Of a DNA stretch of 6,819 nt, positions 1 to 5,400 are shown in pieces; the first letter of the stretch is position 1, and every line of letters starts with the position of its first letter. The stretch comes from Candidatus Atribacteria bacterium. Lineage in GTDB: Bacteria; Atribacterota; Atribacteria; Atribacterales; Atribacteraceae. The stretch spans positions 1 through 6,819 of the forward strand of contig JAGPGC010000061.1 of the NCBI GenBank assembly GCA_018056205.1. Direction: 5' to 3'. Made by a program: the position numbers and the translations under genes. Under the pieces are notes generated by a model. It made no database searches and was not told where the DNA came from. It saw nothing but the letters and a program-made list of their open reading frames with translations.

Positions 1-1
1 A

Positions 2-49
2 CGAATCCCTAACAAGGATACTGAGAAGATTAAAAAAATTGAAGAATAG
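2..49 (+). CDS. Possible 3' end of a CDS (partial, off left edge)
   Basis: From base 2 a + strand frame stays open for 15 codons and ends at TAG 47-49, giving a charged tail that ends in KIKKIEE. A lysine/glutamate-rich C-terminus like this is plausible for a real protein, but the stretch is too short to identify. A second frame (from base 3) is also open and runs on into the tRNA, so the choice of frame is not secure. If real, this gene converges on the tRNA. No terminator hairpin is visible between 50 and 62. Confidence 0.25.
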   Translation, partial: RIPNKDTEKIKKIEE

Positions 50-62
50 TAGTAATAAAAAA

Positions 63-139
63 TGGCGCCCTCAAGCGGATTTGAACCGCTGTCGCCGCCT
101 TGAAAGGGCGGTGTCCTTACCAGGCTAGACGATGAGGGC
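63..139 (-). tRNA. tRNA-Glu (anticodon UUC)
   Basis: Read on the - strand, the sequence folds as a full cloverleaf. The acceptor stem is GCCCTCA (139-133) with TGAGGGC (73-67), followed by discriminator G (66) and an encoded CCA (65-63). The anticodon stem CCGCC/GGCGG (111-107 and 99-95) closes the loop CTTTCAA, whose anticodon TTC (104-102) reads glutamate codons. The T arm is AGCGG-TTCAAAT-CCGCT. The D arm begins GTCTAG, as in other bacterial tRNA-Glu. The gene lies 120 bases downstream of the ferredoxin on the same strand, so readthrough is possible. I see no convincing promoter directly upstream. Confidence 0.97.
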
Positions 140-259
140 GCACATAAATTTTATTTTAAACAAGCAGTGATTATTCTATAGAAATAATCCTTTAATATCA
201 AGACCCTAAAACCTAATTTCTAAAAATTTTTTAAATATTGCACTTTCCAAGTTAGATAA

Positions 260-442
260 TTATTCCTTATTAATAGCACTGGTTGGACAAGAATCAATCG
301 CCTCATCAACACAATCCTGGTTTTCGTCACTACCAGGTTTCACCATGCTCTTTCCATCATTATTCATTTCAAAAACATCTGGGCATATTTGAACACATAA
401 TTCACAACCAGTACAAGCTTCTTCATCAATTTTTATTGCCAT
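260..442 (-). CDS. Ferredoxin, single [4Fe-4S] cluster (Thermotoga type)
   Basis: A 60-residue acidic electron carrier of the cytoplasm, likely serving anaerobic oxidoreductases; its partners cannot be told from this window. The motif CTGCELC gives cluster ligands C10, C13 and C16. The fourth ligand is C52, in DSCPTSAI. C20 and C44 sit where the Thermotoga maritima 60-residue ferredoxin has its disulfide pair, so all six cysteines match that protein. There is no second CxxCxxC motif, so this is not a 2[4Fe-4S] clostridial ferredoxin. The phrase CPDVFEMNNDGK is also typical of the family. The ATG at 442 has AGGAGG (456-451) eight bases upstream and an extended -10 promoter about 45 bases upstream. 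It is a stand-alone gene; the metallopeptidase is 250 bases upstream on the same strand. Confidence 0.95.
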   Translation of the reverse strand: MAIKIDEEACTGCELCVQICPDVFEMNNDGKSMVKPGSDENQDCVDEAIDSCPTSAINKE

Positions 443-450
443 ACCTTATT

Positions 451-456
451 CCTCCT
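451..456 (-). promoter_or_regulatory. Ribosome binding site of the ferredoxin gene
   Basis: AGGAGG on the - strand, eight bases before the ATG at 442. It is a perfect Shine-Dalgarno core and confirms the start. Confidence 0.85.
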
Positions 457-483
457 GTTTATAATGTTGAAAAATCAGATAGC

Positions 484-512
484 ATTATACCATATCTATT
501 TTTAAACAAAAG
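484..512 (-). promoter_or_regulatory. Extended -10 promoter of the ferredoxin gene
   Basis: On the - strand the sequence TGGTATAAT (492-484) gives a perfect TATAAT -10 box preceded by the TGn extension. The -35 region at 17-base spacing (CTTTTG, 512-507) is poor, which the TGn extension would offset. The expected transcript starts near 477 and would have a leader of about 35 bases before the ATG at 442. Confidence 0.7.
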
Positions 513-556
513 TTAAAATTTCAGAAAAACTCAAAAATCGAGTATGGATTTTTCCA

Positions 557-652
557 TTATAAATAAGTTTTTTGAGCATAGTCATAAACCATTTGGGTGC
601 CTACTATCATGTCTTCATCATCATGAAACACTTTCGCAACTCTTCTCAGCAC
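557..652 (-). CDS. Candidate small ORF, 31 residues, unknown
   Basis: I do not recognise this protein. A - strand frame starts at GTG (652-650) and ends at TAA (559-557). It has AAAGGA (665-660) seven bases upstream. The product is mixed and charged, with VAKVFHDDEDMIVG in the middle and a tyrosine-rich end (MVYDYAQKTYL). The composition looks more like protein than the translations of the repeats in this window. It lies just downstream of the metallopeptidase on the same strand and could share its transcript. It could also be the decayed end of a longer gene, since the frame is open for seven codons before the GTG and then meets a stop. The length is too short for certainty. Confidence 0.3.
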   Translation of the reverse strand: MLRRVAKVFHDDEDMIVGTQMVYDYAQKTYL

Positions 653-695
653 TAGTCGATCCTTTGATTCATCCCTGCATCACCATCCCTTTTTT

Positions 696-1070
696 TTATT
701 TTTCAGGTATCATTTCATCCATTAATTTCCGGATCTCTATTTCATTAAAGCCAAAATAATGACCAATTTCATGTAGAATAACATCTTTCAAAACTCGAGG
801 CCATTCTTTGTCATTTTGAACTATACTTAATAAGTTTTCATAAAATAAAGATATCCGGTCGGGAAGAACAAACGTATATCCTGGGCCTCTTTTAGGTAGA
901 GGTATTCCTTGATAAAGCCCTAACAACTTAGCTCCACGAAATTGACTTCTTATTTCAGGATTGGGTCGATCCTCAATAATAAACTCCAAATTTTTTATAT
1001 TTTCTCGAATATGATCGGGAAGTTGATCCAGGATATCCCTAACCATATCCATAATTCGTTCTCGTTCCAT
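696..1070 (-). CDS. Zincin-type metallopeptidase family protein (PF06262-like)
   Basis: A 124-residue minimal zinc metallopeptidase, probably cytoplasmic: there is no signal peptide or membrane segment. The motif HEIGHYFGFNE (residues 100-110) is a complete HExxHxxGxxE site, with H100, H104 and E110 as predicted zinc ligands and E101 as catalytic base. Upstream, FRGAKLLGLYQGIPLP (45-60) and LPDRISLFYENLL (69-81) are the conserved strand region of the small 'metallopeptidase family protein' group matched by PF06262. The usual length of that family is about 115-130 residues, so this copy is whole. Substrate and role are not established for the family. I chose the ATG at 1070 because AAGGTGG lies eight bases before it; a TTG at 1106 and a GTG at 1082 are in frame but lack such a site. 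No clear promoter is visible in the repeat-rich DNA upstream. Confidence 0.88.
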   Translation of the reverse strand: MERERIMDMVRDILDQLPDHIRENIKNLEFIIEDRPNPEIRSQFRGAKLLGLYQGIPLPKRGPGYTFVLPDRISLFYENLLSIVQNDKEWPRVLKDVILHEIGHYFGFNEIEIRKLMDEMIPEK

Positions 1071-1184
1071 TCCATCGCCCACCTTTTTATTCCTAACCTT
1101 TATCAAAACTCAATCAAAGTTAATAATTCAGACCTTAGAATAACTGAAAATTTGTTGTAAAGATAATTCATTCTACTTAATATT

Positions 1185-1292
1185 TGACAACACAGCCATC
1201 TTCCTGAGGCTTCGTATTCCAAATCCGTGAAGGTCTCATCTGACAACACAACAGTCAGCCTGAGCGGTGCTTTCCCGCTTAAGGGTCTCATT
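1185..1292 (+). repeat. Tandem repeat units A and B
   Basis: Two adjoining units, 1185-1240 and 1241-1292. Each begins with the identical TGACAACACA, has CCTGAG about 20 bases in, and ends with GGTCTCAT. The interior differs, with only scattered matches. No gene is credible here. They belong to the same loose family as units C and D (ends resembling GTCA..CTGAG and TCTCAT), but in the opposite orientation. Confidence 0.75.
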
Positions 1293-1316
1293 TTTATAAA
1301 ATATTTAAAAGATGAG
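1286..1316. repeat. Inverted repeat joining units B and C
   Basis: TCTCAT (1286-1291) is mirrored by ATGAGA (1312-1317) across an AT-only centre of about 20 bases. This is where the forward units A/B meet the reversed units C/D, so A-D together form a large imperfect palindrome. Confidence 0.6.
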
Positions 1317-1353
1317 ATTCTCACGTCGCATAGTACGCTCCTCAGAATGACGG
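1309..1353 (-). repeat. Dispersed repeat unit C
   Basis: A 45-base unit running AAGATGAGATTCTCAC to ATGACGG. Read on the - strand it starts CCGTCATTCTGAGGAG and ends GAATCTCAT. A related copy (E) occupies 6775-6819, sharing AAGATG, GATTCTCAC and CATAGT at matching positions. Spurious translations such as RHSEE arise from repeats of this kind. Confidence 0.7.
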
Positions 1354-1364
1354 AGAAGGCTGTT

Positions 1365-1416
1365 GAGATTGCTACGTCGCCCAATCAGGGAACGGTTAGA
1401 CTCCTCGCTATGACGG
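1365..1416 (-). repeat. Dispersed repeat unit D (52 bases)
   Basis: Read on the - strand, this unit aligns without gaps over 52 bases with unit F at 6376-6427 on the + strand, with 40 identical positions by my count. Shared blocks are GCGAGGAGTC, AACCG and GCAATCTC. Copies D and F are therefore inverted relative to each other on either side of the transporter operon. Confidence 0.8.
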
Positions 1417-1429
1417 TTTGAGAAAAGCA

Positions 1430-1472
1430 TTTTCATTGTAATCTGGTGCCGAATATTAGTATGAGAATCTAT
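1430..1472 (+). repeat. 43-base dispersed repeat R2, copy 1
   Basis: Identical blocks with copy 2, in register without gaps: TTTTCATTG, TCTGGTGCC, AGTATGA and ATCTAT, about 32 of 43 positions. Copy 3 lies inverted at 6565-6608. Confidence 0.75.
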
Positions 1473-1510
1473 CTTGTAATTATAGTTAATAATCGAGAAA
1501 GGCATCAAAT

Positions 1511-1621
1511 TGGGCAGACACCCAGGTCTGCCCCTACCAATATAAAATTGATGAATATATCAAAAAATAAAACAAATTCAATTTGAGGAAACTGTAGGGG
1601 CGAACCTAAGTGTTCGCCCTT
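1511..1621. repeat. Nested palindromic element with two GC-rich hairpins (MITE-like)
   Basis: Two perfect 8-bp hairpins bound an AT-rich core. The left one is GGGCAGAC (1512-1519) / GTCTGCCC (1526-1533) with loop ACCCAG. The right one is GGGCGAAC (1598-1605) / GTTCGCCC (1612-1619) with loop CTAAGT. Read outward from the core, both start GTAGGGGC, continue ACCT and contain GTGT, so they are two copies of one hairpin family in opposite orientation. Between them AAATTGA (1545-1551) is mirrored by TCAATTT (1578-1584). No ORF is present. The arrangement resembles a small non-autonomous mobile element, though I see no target-site duplication. Confidence 0.7.
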
Positions 1622-1643
1622 CATATATTTGCCCGCTATTGGG

Positions 1644-1686
1644 TTTTCATTGCCGTCTGGTGCCACCCAGCAGTATGATGATCTAT
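1644..1686 (+). repeat. 43-base dispersed repeat R2, copy 2
   Basis: Second copy of R2 in the same orientation as copy 1, 171 bases further on. It ends 34 bases before the -35 region's flank and so lies directly upstream of the operon promoter. Confidence 0.75.
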
Positions 1687-1738
1687 TTTCTATTCTTCAA
1701 ATAAAAATCCATTCATTTATTGGCTTTATTATATGATA

Positions 1739-1767
1739 TTGTCTTTCTATTAAGACTGGGATAAAAT
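1739..1767 (+). promoter_or_regulatory. Probable sigma-A-type promoter of the transporter operon
   Basis: TTGTCT (1739-1744, four of six to TTGACA) and TAAAAT (1762-1767, five of six to TATAAT) are separated by exactly 17 bases. Transcription would start near 1774, giving a leader of about 27 bases, long enough for the ribosome site but too short for a riboswitch. Confidence 0.6.
1741..1756. promoter_or_regulatory. Inverted repeat inside the promoter, possible operator
   Basis: GTCTT (1741-1745) and AAGAC (1752-1756) form a perfect 5-bp dyad around TCTATT. It overlaps the -35 box and spacer, where a repressor would block RNA polymerase. The arms are short, so chance is quite possible. Confidence 0.3.
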
Positions 1768-1784
1768 TAAAAAAAGATTTCAAT

Positions 1785-1793
1785 TAAGGAGGT
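1785..1793 (+). promoter_or_regulatory. Ribosome binding site of the BMP-family gene
   Basis: TAAGGAGGT, a near-perfect match to the 16S anti-Shine-Dalgarno, seven bases before the start codon at 1801. It decides the GTG start, since the codon is not ATG. Confidence 0.9.
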
Positions 1794-1800
1794 ATAAAAA

Positions 1801-2841
1801 GTGAAAAGGGTGTTAAGTGTTTCGTTCATACTTTTTTTGTTGGTATTGGTTCTGCTCTCTGGTAATTTTAACCAGGAAGCTTGGGCAGCTAGTACCAAAA
1901 AAATTGGTTTAATTTGTGCAACTGGTGGTTTAGGGGATAAATCCTTCAACGATATTGCTTTTGCTGGAGCTAATCAAGCTAAAGAAGAATTGAATGTCGA
2001 ACTTGATTATGTCGAACCTAAAGCAGTCGCCGAGTATGAAGGATATCAACGCGATTTTGCCATATCTCAAGAATATGAAATCATCATTTGTGTTGGGTTT
2101 GATCAAGGCGATGCTCTAAACAAAATTGCCGCTGAATATCCTGACCAAAAATTCGCTATCGTTGATATGTCTGTATCACAACCCAATGTTGCCTCACTAC
2201 TCTTTAAATCTAATGAAGGGAGCTTCCTTTTAGGTGTTGTTGCCGCCAATATGACCCAGAGTAAAAAAATTGGTATGATAGGCGGCATGGATATTCCTCT
2301 CATTCGCGATTTCTTTGTGGGTTTTGAAGCTGGAGTTAAATGGGCTAATACCGGTGCTGAAGTTCTCCCTGGAGTATATGTTGGAGCTTGGGCTGATCCA
2401 ACCAAAGGAAAAGAGCTGGCTATTAGCTTAATTGATAGTGGAGCTGACATTATATGGCCGGCTGCTGGCAAAAGCGGATTAGGGGCTCTGGAAGCTGCCA
2501 AGGAACGTGGAGTTTTTGGAATGGGTGTTGATGCTTGCCAATGTTATTTAAATGATAAAATGTTAGCCAGCATGACTAAAAGAGTAGACGTTGCAGTTTA
2601 TGAAACTATTAAAGCCGCTTTCGATGGTACATTCCAGGGTGGAATAATCGAAAAAGGAGCTGGTGATGGTTGGGTTGGTATATGCCGTTTACCGGAAGAA
2701 GAAAAATTTTGGGAAGAAAAATTTAGGTTTACCCATCCAATCTCGATACCTCAAGAAATTCTTGATAAAGTTTTGGAAGCACGGGATAAGATTAAATCTG
2801 GTGAAATAAAAGTTCCGCGTCCAGCCGAATTTGGAGGATAA
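1801..2841 (+). CDS. BMP/PnrA-family ABC transporter substrate-binding protein
   Basis: A 346-residue extracytoplasmic binding protein that captures the ligand, probably a purine nucleoside, and delivers it to the permeases encoded downstream. Residues 1-29 form a signal peptide: KR, a hydrophobic run 4-20, and an AWA motif (27-29) for signal peptidase I. There is no lipobox cysteine, although many relatives are lipoproteins. The mature part shows the Bmp-domain hallmarks: GGLGDKSFND (42-51) of the ligand cleft, KFAIVD (117-122), SLLFKSNEGSFLLG (132-145), KIGMIGGMDIPLIRDF (156-171), the segment ADIIWPAAGKSGLGAL (215-230), GVDACQCY (242-249), and the hinge-side LASMTKRVDVAVYE (255-268). Relatives include PnrA/TmpC of Treponema and NupN of Bacillus; riboflavin-binding RfuA shares the fold, so the substrate is an inference. 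The start is GTG with TAAGGAGGT seven bases before it. It is the first gene of the operon, with 9 bases before the ATPase. The two cysteines at 246 and 248 are unusual. Confidence 0.93.
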   Translation: MKRVLSVSFILFLLVLVLLSGNFNQEAWAASTKKIGLICATGGLGDKSFNDIAFAGANQAKEELNVELDYVEPKAVAEYEGYQRDFAISQEYEIIICVGFDQGDALNKIAAEYPDQKFAIVDMSVSQPNVASLLFKSNEGSFLLGVVAANMTQSKKIGMIGGMDIPLIRDFFVGFEAGVKWANTGAEVLPGVYVGAWADPTKGKELAISLIDSGADIIWPAAGKSGLGALEAAKERGVFGMGVDACQCYLNDKMLASMTKRVDVAVYETIKAAFDGTFQGGIIEKGAGDGWVGICRLPEEEKFWEEKFRFTHPISIPQEILDKVLEARDKIKSGEIKVPRPAEFGG

Positions 2842-2850
2842 GTTATATAC

Positions 2851-4359
2851 ATGAGCGAAGCCCTGGCACTATACGGGTTTACGAAATATTTTCCGGGTGT
2901 TCTTGCTAATGATCATATTGACCTTTCGATTAACCAGGGTGAAATCCATGGTCTTTTGGGTGAAAATGGAGCTGGCAAATCAGTGCTGATGAGCACTCTC
3001 TATGGTCTTTATCGACCTGATGATGGAAAGGTGTTTATCAGAGGTCAAGAAGTAACCATAGAGAGCCCGGCCCAGGCCATTTCCTATGGAATTGGGATGG
3101 TTCATCAGAATTTTACCCTCATTGAAAACATGACAGTTTGGGAAAATATTGTACTTGGTAAAGAAATACGTCGGGGCTTCGTTCTTGATAAAAACCGAAT
3201 TCTAAAAGAACTTCATCAACTTTTACAAAATACCGGTTTTGATATTGACCTTAATGCTAAAATCTACGAATTACCAATCGGTCTTCAACAAAGAGTGGAA
3301 ATTCTAAAAATTCTATATCGGGGTGCCGATATATTGATTTTTGATGAACCAACTGCTGTTCTTACTCCTCAGGAAGTTGATCAGCTTTTTAAAACCTTTC
3401 GTCAACTCATTCAAAATGGGAAAACTATCATCTTTATCTCTCATAAATTGAAAGAAATTTTTTGTATTTGCGATCGAGTTACTGTTTTACGGCGAGGGAA
3501 AAAAATTGGTACTCTGTCCATTGATGAAGCAACCCCTGAATCTTTAGCAGAAATGATGGTGGGTCGTAAAGTATTTTTTTCTTTTGAAAAATCAAAACCT
3601 CCTCATCCAGAAGTTATTTTATCGGTAAAAGAATTATCTACTTCTGGTGGAAAAAAACAACAAAATTTACAAAATATCAACTTTGACATTCATGCCTTTG
3701 AAATTCTTGGTGTTGCTGGTGTGGAGGGTAATGGTCAAACTGAGATGGTTGAGGTATTGGTCGGTTTGCAAAAGCTCCAAAGAGGAAAAATCCTCTTCCA
3801 AAATGAGGACATCACTCATTTTTCTCCCAAAAAACGTATCTTAATGGGTATTTCTCACATTCCAGAAGATCGACCTAAACGAGGAATAATATCTGATTTT
3901 TCAGTAAAGGATAATCTTATTCTTGGCTTTGAAGATCTTCCTCCTTTTAAAAAAGGACTCATTAGTCGTAATGATTCTGCTATTAAACAATTTTCCCAAG
4001 CCAAGATCCAGGAATTTGAAATTGCTACGCCCGATGAAAATACCCTGGTAAAAAATTTAAGCGGAGGGAACCAACAAAAAGTTGTATTAGCCAGAGAACT
4101 CTCCCATGACGTAAAACTTGTTATTGCTTCTCAACCAACTCGAGGATTAGACATTGCCGCCAGTGAATATGTACGAAATAAGTTAATTGAACTAAAAAAT
4201 AATGGTTCAGGAGTACTTTTAGTTTCAGCTGACCTGGATGAGATTCGATCGATTAGTGATCGGGTTATTGTGCTTTATGAAGGTCAAATAATTGGAGAAT
4301 TGACCCCCGATGCCGATGAATACCAATATGGATTGCTTATGGGTGGAACTGTATGTTAA
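2851..4359 (+). CDS. BMP-type (nucleoside) ABC transporter ATPase, two ABC domains
   Basis: A 502-residue cytoplasmic ATPase that powers the importer, of the class of B. subtilis NupO and the sugar ATPases RbsA/MglA. ABC domain 1 (about 5-240) has Walker A GENGAGKS (37-44), Q-loop Q86, a family-typical signature LPIGLQQR (141-148) in place of LSGGQ, Walker B ILIFDEP (161-167) with catalytic E166, and H-loop H198. Domain 2 (about 255-500) is degenerate in its ATP site: the Walker A position reads GVEGNGQTE (290-298) without lysine, Walker B reads LVIASQPTRGLD (423-434) without the Asp-Glu pair, and the H-loop histidine is replaced (VSADLDE). Its signature LSGGNQQ (403-409) is intact. Such asymmetry is normal in this family: one composite site hydrolyses ATP. 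GGAGG (2833-2837) inside the end of the binding-protein gene lies 13 bases before the ATG, a long spacing that suggests translational coupling. The end overlaps the first permease by 7 bases. Confidence 0.95.
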   Translation: MSEALALYGFTKYFPGVLANDHIDLSINQGEIHGLLGENGAGKSVLMSTLYGLYRPDDGKVFIRGQEVTIESPAQAISYGIGMVHQNFTLIENMTVWENIVLGKEIRRGFVLDKNRILKELHQLLQNTGFDIDLNAKIYELPIGLQQRVEILKILYRGADILIFDEPTAVLTPQEVDQLFKTFRQLIQNGKTIIFISHKLKEIFCICDRVTVLRRGKKIGTLSIDEATPESLAEMMVGRKVFFSFEKSKPPHPEVILSVKELSTSGGKKQQNLQNINFDIHAFEILGVAGVEGNGQTEMVEVLVGLQKLQRGKILFQNEDITHFSPKKRILMGISHIPEDRPKRGIISDFSVKDNLILGFEDLPPFKKGLISRNDSAIKQFSQAKIQEFEIATPDENTLVKNLSGGNQQKVVLARELSHDVKLVIASQPTRGLDIAASEYVRNKLIELKNNGSGVLLVSADLDEIRSISDRVIVLYEGQIIGELTPDADEYQYGLLMGGTVC

Positions 4360-5399
4360 AACGTACCTTGAATTACCTCAGCCGATCCAGTTCCATCCTT
4401 CCCGAACTGATTGCAATTGCTCTGGCTTTCCTGATTAGCGCCATTATTCTTCTTATAACCGGTTACCAGCCACTTCGTGCCTTTAGCGCCCTTTTCCGCG
4501 GAGCTTTTGGTAGTAAATTTGGTATAGGTCAGACGCTCACCCAAGCTACTCCTATACTTTTCACTTCATTATCCTTTCTGCTTGCTTTTCGATCGGGAAT
4601 TTTTAATATTGGTATTGAAGGACAATTCTTAATTGGTGCTTTCGCTGCTGCAGTTGTTGGTTCCGGCATTACCGGTCTTCCACCAGTTATTCACATTATC
4701 CTTTCTTTATTTATTGGCGGACTTTTCGGTGCTCTTTGGTGTCTTATCCCTGCCCTATTGAAAGTATTTACTGGTGCCAGCGAAGTTATTACCACCATGA
4801 TGATGAGTTATATTGCCAGCCACCTTACCAGTTATTTAGTAAATTACCATTTTAAGGCACCGGGTTGGGTTGCTCAAACCAATCCAGTTCAGCCTAGTGC
4901 AGTTTTGGCTAAAATTCTTCCTCCTACACAATTATCAATTTCTTTTCTTATCTCTCTGGGTTTTAGTATTTTGATTTTTTATTTTCTTTTTAAAACTTAT
5001 CTTGGTTATCAAATTTGTGCTGTAGGATTCAATCCATCAACTGCAGAAAATCGGGGGATACAAGTTCAATCACGAATTATTATGGCTTTTTTGTTAAGTG
5101 CTTTTGTGGCTGGGGTGGGAGGAGCCGGCGAGGTTCTTGGAGTCCACGGACGGTTCGTGGAAGGATTTTCACCGGGGTATGGGTGGGATGGAATTGCAGT
5201 TAGCCTCGTGGGACGGCTCCACCCCTTTGGATGTATTATTGCTTCAGTTTTGTTCGGTATGTTACGTGCCGGTGGTATGACTATGACCCGTGCTACCAAA
5301 GTTCCCTTAGATATATCTTTAATCATTCAGTCTTTAGTAATTATTTTAGTTGCTGCTCCTTCTTTTATTAAATTTGTTATCTTAAGACGGAAAAATTAA
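4353..5399 (+). CDS. BMP-type ABC transporter permease 1 (BPD_transp_2, NupP-like)
   Basis: A 348-residue inner-membrane permease, one half of the substrate channel. Hydrophobic segments lie at roughly 17-37, 64-80, 88-106, 112-136, 145-163, 196-214, 242-262, 290-305 and 322-343, with a basic N-terminus and a basic tail (LRRKN). Conserved family stretches are FRSGIFNIGIEGQFLIGA (79-96), the cytoplasmic loop LGYQICAVGFNPSTAENRGI (217-236) that should contact the ATPase, and GYGWDGIAVSLVGRLHPFG (275-293). Its homologue in the riboflavin and nucleoside systems occupies the same third place in the operon. The ATG at 4353 overlaps the ATPase stop in ATGTTAA; GGGTGG (4341-4346), six bases upstream, serves as ribosome site. 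It is longer than its partner mainly at the N-terminus. The family assignment is firm; the substrate is inferred only. Confidence 0.93.
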   Translation: MLKRTLNYLSRSSSILPELIAIALAFLISAIILLITGYQPLRAFSALFRGAFGSKFGIGQTLTQATPILFTSLSFLLAFRSGIFNIGIEGQFLIGAFAAAVVGSGITGLPPVIHIILSLFIGGLFGALWCLIPALLKVFTGASEVITTMMMSYIASHLTSYLVNYHFKAPGWVAQTNPVQPSAVLAKILPPTQLSISFLISLGFSILIFYFLFKTYLGYQICAVGFNPSTAENRGIQVQSRIIMAFLLSAFVAGVGGAGEVLGVHGRFVEGFSPGYGWDGIAVSLVGRLHPFGCIIASVLFGMLRAGGMTMTRATKVPLDISLIIQSLVIILVAAPSFIKFVILRRKN

Positions 5400-5400
5400 A

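Noticed and set aside
169..189. Terminator of the ferredoxin gene (GATTATT/AATAATC hairpin)
   Set aside because: The 7-bp stem is almost wholly A-T and no T run follows it on the - strand.
1071..1106. Upstream TTG start for the metallopeptidase at 1106
   Set aside because: The added residues (IKVRNKKVGDG) include the ribosome site AAGGTGG itself; the ATG at 1070 has correct spacing from it.
1103..1384. A 93-residue - strand ORF
   Set aside because: It spans repeat units A-D in another frame, has a composition set by the repeats, and no ribosome site.
1305..1508. A 67-residue - strand ORF with HSEESNRSL and RHSEERTMRREN phrases
   Set aside because: It is the translation of repeat units C and D and R2 copy 1; such HSEE-like peptides are a known by-product of this kind of intergenic repeat. 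There is no ribosome site.
1185..1686. CRISPR array
   Set aside because: Repeats differ in orientation, length and sequence, with no regular spacers and no cas genes nearby.
1774..1800. Purine riboswitch in the operon leader
   Set aside because: The predicted leader is under 30 bases and shows no aptamer-like stems.
5066..5326. - strand ORF of 86 residues within permease 1
   Set aside because: Shadow of the permease reading frame; the + strand product has clear family motifs over the same bases.
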